Shown piece by piece: positions 10,576-22,500 of a stretch of DNA of 22,500 bases. The DNA comes from Botryococcus braunii (taxonomy: Eukaryota; Chlorophyta; Trebouxiophyceae), in contig KV908538.1 in the NCBI GenBank assembly GCA_002005505.1, positions 235,001 through 257,500 on the forward strand, given 5' to 3'. A model generated the notes under the pieces. The model was not told the origin of the DNA. It saw only the letters and a program-made list of their open reading frames with translations, and did not search any database. Position 1 is the first letter of the stretch, and every line of letters begins with the position of its first letter. Made by a program: the position numbers and the translations under genes.

Positions 10576-11269
10576 TGTAAAAGGTTATGGGCAATCGGCT
10601 TTCCCTGTACAAAGCAGACAGATCGTCAATAGACGAAGTTACTCCAGCTACAGTCCGTACGACTGTCTGCTGAGTGCCACACACAACTGTCGGACAAGAC
10701 TAGCATCTGGTGATGCCCAGCATCTTTCACAACCAGTTCCGTTACATCATTATCTTGTACACAAGCACCGATCAAGCAATCACTAGATAAGGCTCTAGAC
10801 GGCTACGTTCAAGTACATGCCTATACTCCCTGAAGTCACTGTCCCTTATCTGTTTGAGTGACTACAGGGTACACTAAGCTTGTTCACTCTCACAATAGCA
10901 ACAATGATACAACACACACTGCCGCACCGTACCTGTACAAAGCAGACAGATCGTCAATAGACGAAGTTACTCCAGCTACAGTCCGTACGACTGTCTGCTG
11001 AGTGCCACACACAACTGTCGGACAAGACTAGCATCTGGTGATGCCCAGCATCTTTCACAACCAGTTGGTATTCACTCCGGTGGGGCAGCCTTAAGAGTTC
11101 ATCCGACAAACGTGTGATCTAGATAGGATTGTACCTTATGTTCGAAAACGTCCAGAATCTGCCGTGTCTCAAGGTACCTTATGTTCTCAATGGACCCATA
11201 TCCTAATAGTGCACACATGAAGATCACTTAAAGCACAAGGCATTCAATAATAATGTTCAGAACTCAACA
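10576..11269 (-). repeat. 3' LTR of copia element
   Basis: 694 bp with TG/CA ends on both strands. It matches 16894-17587 base for base as far as I could compare by eye. Near its upstream (U3) end, read on the minus strand, is a direct repeat of GAACATAAGGTAC (plus-strand GTACCTTATGTTC at 11131-11143 and 11174-11186). A 135-bp duplication lies inside. Confidence 0.96.
10604..11066 (+). repeat. 135-bp direct duplication inside the copia LTR
   Basis: 10604-10738 and 10932-11066 are identical by eye, from CCTGTACAAAGCAGACAG to TTTCACAACCAGTT, separated by 193 bp. The same pair occurs in the other LTR at 16922-17056 and 17250-17384, so the duplication predates this insertion. Confidence 0.93.
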
Positions 11270-11281
11270 CTTCCCCTTGCC
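11270..11281 (-). promoter_or_regulatory. Polypurine tract of copia element
   Basis: Minus-strand GGCAAGGGGAAG abuts the 3' LTR (which begins TGTTGAG on that strand). This is the plus-strand primer site in reverse transcription. It lies only eight bases past the polyprotein stop. Confidence 0.9.
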
Positions 11282-11289
11282 TGCATGCT

Positions 11290-14200
11290 TTAAGTGTATC
11301 TTCTCAAACCTAGTGAATCACGATGACCAACAAACACGGGCTTGGCAAGTGGCTTGGTCATAATGTCAGCCACATTGCGTGCAGATTCCACATAGAGGAT
11401 ATCTACCTGCCCAAGTGCCATAGCTTCCCTAGCGTAGTGGAAGCTTACTGCAACGTGCTTTGTGAATTTGGAATACAGGGGGTTCCGTAAATTAGAAATG
11501 CATCCTTGGTTGTCACAGAAAATTTTGACCCTCCAAGGTGCAGCCCCTATCTCTTCCAAGAAGCCCCTTAGCCAGTTGGCTTCCTTCACAATATGGCCAG
11601 CTGCCATAAACTCAGCTTGCACAGTTGAGGTAGCAACTGAGCTCTGCTTCTTGCTTCCCCAAACCACGGCACTACCATAGACTGATAGAATATAGCCAGT
11701 GGTGGAATACCTGTGGTCCAGGTCCCCAGCATAGTCGGCATCAACATAGCCTTCTAGCTCAGGGCCCTTTCCACCCAGAGTAAGAGCTAACTCTCTGGTA
11801 TCTCTCAAGTACTTCAGCACTCGAATGGCCTCATTCCAGTGTGAGGTAGTGGGTGTCATTCTATACCTTGACAACACTCCAACAGCCTGAGAAATGTCAG
11901 GCCGGGTCGTATTGGCTATGTACAGTAACGATCCAATTAACTCGCAGTATCGATGACCAGGTGGCAGAGGGGTACCAGCCCCATGTGACATACCATCTGA
12001 GGACTCGGGTCTGCTGCTAGCCACGAAGTCCTTGGACATGGGGGTATCAACCCCACGTCCATCATCAGCAACGCCAAACTTCTCCACAAGAGCATCAATC
12101 TTGGGAGTGCAACTCATGGAAATAGTGCCCTGAACTCTATTGCGTAGGACCTGACACCCCAGGAAATCATTCACCTCTCCCAAATCATGGATGGTGAAGT
12201 CCTTCTTCAATAACTCTTTCCCCCACTCAATCTCTGCAACCACTCTGGCAACTATGAGAAGATCATCGACATAAACAAGAATAAACGACAGATTACCATC
12301 AGGGGCCCTCCTGATGTATACCCCAGCGTCGCTCTTGCACACACTATACCCCATCACGCTCAACTTGTCGCTCAAGGTCTTGTGCCAAGCCCGTGGGGCT
12401 TGCTTAAGACCGTAGAGTGCCTTCCTGAGCTTGCACACAACTCTCGTGTTGCCATTCTCAAATCCTGGTGGTTGGGTCACATAGACCTCTTCCTCCAACT
12501 CCCCATTGAGAAAAGCTGTCTTGATATCCACTTGGTGGATCTCAAGATTTTGTGTGGCAGCCACTGCCAGCACAGCTCTCCTAGCACCATAGCTGCTGGT
12601 AGGTGCAAAAACCTCACCAACATCTATACCAGGAATCTGTCTGCAACCCTGGGCAACCAATCTTGCTTTAAACCGAGTGACATTCCCATGTGCATCGTTT
12701 TTTGTAGAAAAAATCCAATGAACAGGGATAACTTTCTGCCCATGGGGTCTTTCCACATACTGCATAACCTCATGGGTGTCTAAAGACTCCATCTCCTCTT
12801 GCATTGCCTGCTGCCAAAACTCCCACTGAGGTGAGCGCTGGGCTTCCCTCAAGTTTGAGGGCACGTGAACTTTTCCCAACGTGACAGAAGGTACACTCTG
12901 TACCTTATGCTGTGGTGCAGCAGGGCTGTCAGCCTTACTGATGCTGTTCCCTTCTCTCTCTCTCTCTCCCTGGTTGCCAGAATAAGGTACATTATGTACC
13001 TTATGCTGGGACTGGGCAGTACTGCCGGGATTATCTGATTCCTTCTCAAGTCTCTCTCTCTCTCCTTGACTACTGGACTCATGTGCAGCACCCTTACATT
13101 CTCGCACCTTCCGCAATGCAGAGGGGAGCAGCAGCTCTCTCTCTCTCCTGGACTCACACTTGGGCACACTACCCAGACTTGCCTGAGCTGCGCCTACAAT
13201 GTCAGCCTGCACACCATAAGCATGACTAGCCAGTGACTGGGATTGGGCACCAGCTTCCCCTACTGCTGGCATGTCTAACCCACTGCTCTCATCTCTTACA
13301 TCTGCACCGAACATAGCCTCGACTGTCTCAACCTGCCCCTGCATATCAGGGAGACCAACCATGTTTGGCTCACTCACAATTGCCTGACCTGGGTCAGGGG
13401 CATGCAATGGGATGTCAGAATGCTCTCTCCTAGCCACGCGCTGTACATAACGCTGCTCCCTTGTAAGGGTGGTCCCTGGAGGAAGGGGAATTTGTGACTT
13501 CCCCTGCATTCGCAACCCCTCTTGTACCTTCTGCATTTTTTCTACCTGGGATTGAGTTTCTACACCCCCCCTGGCCAGATTCTGCATATGCTCAAGCACC
13601 GACCACGAGTGCTGAGATGGTTCTGGGGTCCCAACAGTAGAATCCAGGCTGGTGGGGTTTCCTTGGTCATGTGCTGCTGTGGTCCCGTCTCCAGACTGAT
13701 CCCCAGCACAAAGTCCAGAGGTCCCAGGAGCCCCAGTGGAAAGCGTCTCCACTCCATGGTCATCCTCCTCATCCCAGAACGTGGGTGGAGCAGCAGAGGG
13801 AATTGCTTGAGGCGTTGCCAGATTCTCACTGCCAAGGGGGGGTGATATCCTAGAATCATAGACAGACCCAGGCTGGACCTTTGATAGACCCACTCTCTCA
13901 GCCCCCCTCAAGTGCTCGATAAAGCTGACGTCCCTACTCTCCTTCCACACTCCATTCCCCACGTACACACGATACGCTTTAGACTGGGGACAATAACCAG
14001 TAAACATCCCAGGGATGGTCTTGGGCCCAAAAACAGACCTTTGGCCACTGGGAATGTGCACATGGGCTACACAGCCAAACGTGCGCAGCACAGACACATC
14101 AGGTTTGACACCAAAGAATAATTCCATGGGGGTCAGGGACCTGCCTGAAGTAGGACCCACATTGTAGAGGAGGGTAGCTGTCTCAAGCGCCTCCTTCCAA

Positions 14201-16503
14201 AGGGAGGGGTCTGCTGCAGCATGGACCAACAGAGTCCTTGTTCGCTCCTTCAGGGTCCTATTCATCCTCTCCGCCACCCCATTCTGCTGAGGCGTGTAGG
14301 GCGCTGAGGACTCCATCTTAGTGCCCTGCTGAGCACAAAACTCTTTGAATTGCTGGTTCAGGAACTCTGAACCCCTGTCAGTCCTCACACACTTCACAAC
14401 CGTGCCTCGTTGGGTCTGCCAAAAACGGAGCAGGTCTATCACAGCCTTTGGGATGCAATCCTTTGACTTCACAGGCAGGGAGGCAACTTGGTGTGAACTT
14501 TCATCCACTACAGTGACCCAATATCTTTCACCTGTGATGGCAGGAGGTGATATGGGACCCACAGTATCCACATGGACTCTATCGAGTGGGTGATGTGCAG
14601 GCCTGGAAGATACAGGGAAAGGAGGTCTGGAGTGTTTCCCTTGTATACACGATTCACAGTGCTTGGGGCACTCAGAGCAGGGAGCAAGGGAGATATTGAT
14701 TCCTGTAACCAGATCTTCCTTGGAGAACCTCTGCATGCTGCTGGCACCAGGATGACCTAACCTAGCATGCCACAGAGATCTCTCGCTACACACGTGTCCT
14801 TTCCTAAGATGAGACGCCTCAGCCATGTGATCAATATGTCTGCAGCCAACTTGCTGCCCTCTGACAGGACTAACAAACTCCAAAAAAAACAGACCTCGTG
14901 CGCGGGTGATATCTCCACACCACCCTTCAGGTCCCTTCATGGCTGTGTAACCACCTGCAGTGTCAGTCAGGAAAGATGCTCCATCCTGAATTGCACCAGT
15001 GACTGAAATGAGGTTGGTATGCGCAGAAGGAACACACTGCACATTGTGCAGCCAGAATACTTCGTGCCTTGCATTCACAAGGCATACAGACCCAGATGCA
15101 ATGATTCCTCCCTTGGCGTCTGAGGTTGCCAAGTGCAGAGGAAGAGGCTGTCTATGCATAACTGGATTATGGAGCAATGAGAGATCATTGACTATATGCA
15201 CAGAGGCACCACTATCTATTAACCAAGATGTGCTGCTAGCTCCATGCGAAGTTGGGGCAAGCACATTGAGAGAGATAAACATCGCCTCACCAGAAGGAGG
15301 GGGTGGAGGTGGTAAATGCCACCCCGGAAACGTGTGTTGACTTGTTGGATAGTTATATGCTGAAGGAGGTCCAGGGCTGGAAGCGGATGAAGGCGGGCCA
15401 CCCCGGCCAGATCCATGGTCCCACCAGGCTTGAGGAGACGACTGTGGGCCTCCCTGGCCCCAGTAAGCTGCAGGCCCAACGCTTGCCGCTTGCATGTTTT
15501 GATGCAGAGCCTGCAGCTGCCTGAGCGGTCCGCAGTCAGTCATGAAGTGGCCCTTTGCCTTGCAGAAGTGGCATGTAAGCTCCTCTCTGGGCCTTCTTGC
15601 CCTGCCAGGTCCACGCCCCCTGCCACCAAAAGTAGTTGCAGAGGGGCCAGCGGGAGGCTGTTCGTTTGCTGGTAGTGCTGCTCCAACTCCCGGTACTGCT
15701 CCCACTCCTGGTGCAGCTCCAGCGCTTGATGACGCTCCAGCTACCCCCCCAGAGGGACCAGCCACTGCTGCAGCTGCCATGGCCTGAGGTGTTCCCTCTG
15801 CAGGTGGGTCCTTGTACCCACGGCTGGCTGCGGCGCGCAGGATTCTTTGAATCAGCTCCAATGGCGGCTTGTCGGTTGCCATAACCTCCAGGGACTCGAG
15901 CCTCAGCACAGGAGGGAGGCCCTTCACCATCAGCTCCCCAACATTGTGGTCCAAGAGGATGAACGCGTTGTTTCTGAGACTTGTAGCCAGATCCATCATT
16001 CTGTAGAGGTAGACCTTGAGTGTCTCCCCTGTCTTGATGCCCTGCTCCATTTCCTTGTACCACTCAAGGTTGATGTCTTGGTTGCTCCCTCCAGTGTGAC
16101 TGTTCTTCACCCACGCGATGAAGTCGAACGCTGCTTTGTGGCATGAGATCTGAGAATGCCAGATGACTGGAACTGACTGGATCAGCCACTGCTTGATGGC
16201 TGAGTTCTCCACCGACCCTGGCATTGGCCTCTCCAAAGCCACTCTGACCCCCTTGGTGTTTGCGCACGCCTCCAAATTTTCATACCAAAATTCAAAATTG
16301 CGCCCTCCATCATCAAGCATGACAGTCATCTTTGGATTAGAGGTATTGGGGATGTAGGCTGCCTTGTCAATCTCCACCTTTGGTTCTGCAGTGGCTGATT
16401 GTGTCCCGGTCATAGACTGCCCTGGAGTGGCCCCACTGACTTCTCCAGGTTGAGACATTGCTGTTTCACTGCTACTTTCCTTTTCTTTGCCCCTTTTTGT
16501 CAT
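11290..16503 (-). CDS. Copia Gag-Pol polyprotein, intact
   Basis: 1737 codons in one frame, ATG at 16503, TAA at 11290. Gag spans about 1-400 with a zinc knuckle Cys311, Cys314, His319, Cys324 after a basic RGRGPGRARRPR patch. Protease has the active site LIDSGAS with Asp430. Integrase begins with the zinc-binding His579, His584, Cys616, Cys619 and has catalytic Asp646, Asp709 and Glu745 with exactly 35 residues between the last two. A low-complexity linker of about 350 residues (870-1220) contains Arg-Glu runs coded by CT repeats. Reverse transcriptase has Asp1326 (VDIKTAFLNG) and YVDD at 1411-1414. RNase H has Asp1588, Glu1631 and Asp1664, ending ADIMTKPL. All key residues are present. No internal stop or frameshift separates Gag from Pol, as in plant copia elements and unlike yeast Ty1. 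Confidence 0.97.
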   Translation of the reverse strand: MTKRGKEKESSSETAMSQPGEVSGATPGQSMTGTQSATAEPKVEIDKAAYIPNTSNPKMTVMLDDGGRNFEFWYENLEACANTKGVRVALERPMPGSVENSAIKQWLIQSVPVIWHSQISCHKAAFDFIAWVKNSHTGGSNQDINLEWYKEMEQGIKTGETLKVYLYRMMDLATSLRNNAFILLDHNVGELMVKGLPPVLRLESLEVMATDKPPLELIQRILRAAASRGYKDPPAEGTPQAMAAAAVAGPSGGVAGASSSAGAAPGVGAVPGVGAALPANEQPPAGPSATTFGGRGRGPGRARRPREELTCHFCKAKGHFMTDCGPLRQLQALHQNMQAASVGPAAYWGQGGPQSSPQAWWDHGSGRGGPPSSASSPGPPSAYNYPTSQHTFPGWHLPPPPPPSGEAMFISLNVLAPTSHGASSTSWLIDSGASVHIVNDLSLLHNPVMHRQPLPLHLATSDAKGGIIASGSVCLVNARHEVFWLHNVQCVPSAHTNLISVTGAIQDGASFLTDTAGGYTAMKGPEGWCGDITRARGLFFLEFVSPVRGQQVGCRHIDHMAEASHLRKGHVCSERSLWHARLGHPGASSMQRFSKEDLVTGINISLAPCSECPKHCESCIQGKHSRPPFPVSSRPAHHPLDRVHVDTVGPISPPAITGERYWVTVVDESSHQVASLPVKSKDCIPKAVIDLLRFWQTQRGTVVKCVRTDRGSEFLNQQFKEFCAQQGTKMESSAPYTPQQNGVAERMNRTLKERTRTLLVHAAADPSLWKEALETATLLYNVGPTSGRSLTPMELFFGVKPDVSVLRTFGCVAHVHIPSGQRSVFGPKTIPGMFTGYCPQSKAYRVYVGNGVWKESRDVSFIEHLRGAERVGLSKVQPGSVYDSRISPPLGSENLATPQAIPSAAPPTFWDEEDDHGVETLSTGAPGTSGLCAGDQSGDGTTAAHDQGNPTSLDSTVGTPEPSQHSWSVLEHMQNLARGGVETQSQVEKMQKVQEGLRMQGKSQIPLPPGTTLTREQRYVQRVARREHSDIPLHAPDPGQAIVSEPNMVGLPDMQGQVETVEAMFGADVRDESSGLDMPAVGEAGAQSQSLASHAYGVQADIVGAAQASLGSVPKCESRRERELLLPSALRKVRECKGAAHESSSQGERERLEKESDNPGSTAQSQHKVHNVPYSGNQGEREREGNSISKADSPAAPQHKVQSVPSVTLGKVHVPSNLREAQRSPQWEFWQQAMQEEMESLDTHEVMQYVERPHGQKVIPVHWIFSTKNDAHGNVTRFKARLVAQGCRQIPGIDVGEVFAPTSSYGARRAVLAVAATQNLEIHQVDIKTAFLNGELEEEVYVTQPPGFENGNTRVVCKLRKALYGLKQAPRAWHKTLSDKLSVMGYSVCKSDAGVYIRRAPDGNLSFILVYVDDLLIVARVVAEIEWGKELLKKDFTIHDLGEVNDFLGCQVLRNRVQGTISMSCTPKIDALVEKFGVADDGRGVDTPMSKDFVASSRPESSDGMSHGAGTPLPPGHRYCELIGSLLYIANTTRPDISQAVGVLSRYRMTPTTSHWNEAIRVLKYLRDTRELALTLGGKGPELEGYVDADYAGDLDHRYSTTGYILSVYGSAVVWGSKKQSSVATSTVQAEFMAAGHIVKEANWLRGFLEEIGAAPWRVKIFCDNQGCISNLRNPLYSKFTKHVAVSFHYAREAMALGQVDILYVESARNVADIMTKPLAKPVFVGHRDSLGLRRYT
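12982..13004. repeat. Inverted repeat inside the copia linker
   Basis: ATAAGGTACA and TGTACCTTAT are perfect complements around TTA. The arm contains the 10-mer CATAAGGTAC (minus strand) that also occurs twice in each LTR and at 12900-12909. Confidence 0.85.
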
Positions 16504-16878
16504 ACTATTGTCACTTCACCAGCCAAACTTACTCATAAACTTCTGGAATGCAGCAATACCCTACAATTCCCTCCATGTCATGGAAATTTACCAGCCAGTC
16601 TTGCACAGTAGTAGCAGATATGTTCCCCTCAGAAGTTTGCGCCGGAGTCCGGCCCGACTCACTCAGTGCTTCTAGACAACGTCTATGAATGATAAAGCAC
16701 AGCTAAAACTTCAATTATGAATTTCCCAGAAAGGTAAACTGTGAGTAAGATAATGGTCCTGGTACACTCGAGTTCCCTTGCGCCGCTGCGCCATGCTCGA
16801 GCTCCTTTGTTGACGCTTACGTCTGACCCATCCGTAGACGACCTTCACTCCTGCTTTTACTTGGCTCAGCTGGAAGGG
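16504..16878 (-). other. Copia 5' leader
   Basis: About 375 bp between the primer binding site and the polyprotein ATG. Like other copia leaders it should hold packaging and dimerisation signals, but I cannot identify specific ones. The part next to the primer site (16862-16880, plus strand) resembles a tRNA D-arm. Confidence 0.6.
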
Positions 16879-16893
16879 CGTGGGCCCATAACC
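16879..16893 (-). promoter_or_regulatory. Primer binding site, half initiator-Met tRNA type
   Basis: On the minus strand GGTTATGGGCCCACG directly follows the 5' LTR. Its complement CGTGGGCCCATAACC reads as the anticodon arm of eukaryotic initiator Met tRNA (CAT anticodon, ending in the loop). This is the known arrangement in Drosophila copia, which is primed by a 5' tRNA half cut in the anticodon loop. The plus strand resembles the tRNA further, through a D-arm-like TGGCTCAGCTGGAAG from about 16862. The usual 3'-end primer site TGG is absent. Confidence 0.82.
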
Positions 16894-16910
16894 TGTAAAA
16901 GGTTATGGGC
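16884..16910 (-). promoter_or_regulatory. U5/primer-site hairpin
   Basis: GCCCATAACC (16884-16893, primer site) and GGTTATGGGC (16901-16910, last part of U5) are perfect 10-bp complements around the seven-base LTR terminus TGTAAAA. In genomic RNA they would form a stem that covers the primer site. Confidence 0.88.
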
Positions 16911-17587
16911 AATCGGCTTTCCCTGTACAAAGCAGACAGATCGTCAATAGACGAAGTTACTCCAGCTACAGTCCGTACGACTGTCTGCTGAGTGCCACAC
17001 ACAACTGTCGGACAAGACTAGCATCTGGTGATGCCCAGCATCTTTCACAACCAGTTCCGTTACATCATTATCTTGTACACAAGCACCGATCAAGCAATCA
17101 CTAGATAAGGCTCTAGACGGCTACGTTCAAGTACATGCCTATACTCCCTGAAGTCACTGTCCCTTATCTGTTTGAGTGACTACAGGGTACACTAAGCTTG
17201 TTCACTCTCACAATAGCAACAATGATACAACACACACTGCCGCACCGTACCTGTACAAAGCAGACAGATCGTCAATAGACGAAGTTACTCCAGCTACAGT
17301 CCGTACGACTGTCTGCTGAGTGCCACACACAACTGTCGGACAAGACTAGCATCTGGTGATGCCCAGCATCTTTCACAACCAGTTGGTATTCACTCCGGTG
17401 GGGCAGCCTTAAGAGTTCATCCGACAAACGTGTGATCTAGATAGGATTGTACCTTATGTTCGAAAACGTCCAGAATCTGCCGTGTCTCAAGGTACCTTAT
17501 GTTCTCAATGGACCCATATCCTAATAGTGCACACATGAAGATCACTTAAAGCACAAGGCATTCAATAATAATGTTCAGAACTCAACA
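16894..17587 (-). repeat. 5' LTR of copia element
   Basis: 694 bp, same length and by eye same sequence as 10576-11269. As the 5' LTR of a minus-strand element it should carry the active promoter. The GAACATAAGGTAC pair lies at plus-strand 17449-17461 and 17492-17504. The AAAAG duplication follows at 17588. Confidence 0.96.
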
Positions 17588-17592
17588 AAAAG
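17588..17592. repeat. Target-site duplication AAAAG, right
   Basis: Five bases after the right LTR, identical to 10571-10575. Confidence 0.88.
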
Positions 17593-18574
17593 GCAGTCTC
17601 CTGGCCCCGGGGGGAAGGATCATGCCTCCTGGCCCCGCGGGGGGAGGGATCATTCGCCATCATTGGCTGCGCCTGGAGGCCTGTCATGCTTCCGTCTTCC
17701 ATTATTTCCTTCTTCCTTCTTCACGAGGAGTTGACCTTCGACATCGTTCTTCCACTTTTTTGTTAACTTCAATGTGCAGGTAGACACCCTGGAACCCAAA
17801 GGAATTCATTTTTTGATCAAGTGTTCTTCCTGAAGCCATCGTGATCCAGTGATCAATCCGTGTTCTTGGCAATGGCTAGTGCCACGTTGCCACTCTGCAG
17901 ATTGGTGCCACGCCATCATCATGGGAAAAACTTGTGGTTGCCTATCATGGCTGGAGGAGGTTTGTGTGCCTGTCGTTTCGTGACATGCATATGCCATGTC
18001 GTGGCTCCAGGTGGTTTGCGTGGCTTGTGCAATCATGTTATGTCGTGACAGCCCAGCAAACCTCCTGAGGGCCTTCCTTTGATATCCTGGAGCCCTGCAG
18101 TCTCAACCATCTCGAGTTACCTGTTGCGTCTGCCATACAATTTCCGAAGACGTGCGTGCGCCAGATATGCCATGCATGGCACCCACTTGTTTCGACCGGC
18201 GCCTGTAGCAACATTCAATTCTAAAGGTATGCCCTTATGTGCAGGAGTTGTATACGCTACTCCTGCAGGACTGGCGTATACAAAAGTACATATGTAAACA
18301 TGTGCAGGAAAATGCATAGTCATGCGTACACCACGTAGCCTTGCTCAGAGATGTGATCTGCATCACATATTCAATCGATTGCATCTACAGCAATGCAAGC
18401 TCTGTCCGATTACAAGCTGAGTGAATGTGTGGCGCCGCGCCACCCACTGGCGTGTGGAATACACAAATTCATACTGTACAAGTTTACCGAGCCACGTCTG
18501 AATCTACCATACGCGTGCTATGCTGTAAGATACGTGTTATAGCGGCTTGGGCCCAACACAAAACGGGCAGCCCT
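17593..18574. other. Region downstream of the GH1 gene, no gene recognised
   Basis: No frame shows a known motif. A short GC-rich tandem duplication (CTCCTGGCCCCG...GGATCAT) lies at 17598-17623 and 17626-17653. Two overlapping hairpins lie at 18241-18266 (GCAGGAGT/ACTCCTGC) and 18251-18280 (TATACGC/GCGTATA). The part next to 18575 should contain the 3' UTR of the GH1 gene; I cannot place its polyadenylation site. Confidence 0.5.
18241..18280. repeat. Two overlapping, mutually exclusive hairpins
   Basis: GCAGGAGT (18241-18248) pairs with ACTCCTGC (18259-18266), and TATACGC (18251-18257) pairs with GCGTATA (18274-18280). Both pairings cannot form fully at once. Confidence 0.75.

Positions 18575-22500
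<3,926 letters not shown>

Larger units (their letters stand above)
10576..17587 (-). mobile_element. Full-length Ty1/copia retrotransposon
   Basis: A 7,012-bp element flanked by AAAAG target duplications. It has 694-bp LTRs that look identical by eye, a polypurine tract beside the left LTR and a primer binding site beside the right LTR, so it reads right to left. One uninterrupted polyprotein fills most of the interior. Domain order Gag, protease, integrase, reverse transcriptase, RNase H is diagnostic of Ty1/copia (in Ty3/gypsy the integrase comes last). Identical LTRs mean insertion was recent, because both LTRs are copied from one template at integration. Nothing visible prevents activity. 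Confidence 0.97.

Noticed and set aside
10604..11066. CRISPR-like pair of repeats with spacer
   Set aside because: The 135-bp repeats are an internal duplication of a retrotransposon LTR; CRISPR repeats are far shorter and in arrays.
11462..16357. Plus-strand frames across the copia element
   Set aside because: They are antisense shadows of the 1737-codon polyprotein and contain no domains.
16862..16893. Possible tRNA gene beside the copia LTR
   Set aside because: Only a 5' half is present, cut exactly at the LTR border; it is explained as the primer binding site.

Overview
The window looks like nuclear DNA of a eukaryote. It has spliced genes with GT-AG introns of about 0.3-1.2 kb, two LTR retrotransposons (one Ty1/copia, one Ty3/gypsy chromovirus), long dinucleotide microsatellites and large gene-poor stretches. 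The combination suggests a repeat-rich alga or plant-like genome, but the sequence does not fix the taxon. I saw no rRNA gene, complete tRNA gene, CRISPR array or bacterial operon.

Layout, left to right. 1-1177: a compound (CT)(CG)(TG) microsatellite, then DNA without a visible gene. 1178-4104: two adjacent copies of a dispersed repeat. The second copy is split by a 1,887-bp chromovirus deletion derivative (2051-3937) that has paired 260-bp LTRs, a CTTAT target duplication, a primer binding site and a polypurine tract. It keeps only the integrase C terminus and chromodomain. 4105-7188: no convincing gene; small tandem repeats, palindromes and a (CA)n array. 7189-9795, minus strand: exon-like pieces of a multi-pass membrane protein of unknown family. 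At least two joins need a one-base frame correction, so it is a pseudogene, a mis-assembled gene or a gene with unusual junctions. 9796-10570: no gene seen.

10576-17587, minus strand: a complete copia element. Its two 694-bp LTRs look identical by eye, it is flanked by AAAAG duplications, and it carries one uninterrupted 1737-residue Gag-protease-integrase-RT-RNase H polyprotein. It looks very recently inserted and possibly still active. Its primer binding site matches the anticodon arm of initiator methionine tRNA (the half-tRNA priming known for Drosophila copia). The adjacent U5 end carries a 10-base complement that could fold onto the primer site.

18575-22500, minus strand: the 3' part of a glycoside hydrolase family 1 (beta-glucosidase-like) gene. 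I reconstructed it from five phase-compatible exons giving 186 residues up to a stop codon. It includes the nucleophile motif and the NFEW sugar-binding motif. The gene continues beyond the right edge.

The two host genes lie on the same strand with the copia element between them. Nothing here ties them to a common pathway. The most interesting signals are the copia U5/primer-site hairpin, the minimal chromovirus derivative, the broken membrane-protein locus and the GH1 gene that simple ORF calling would miss.
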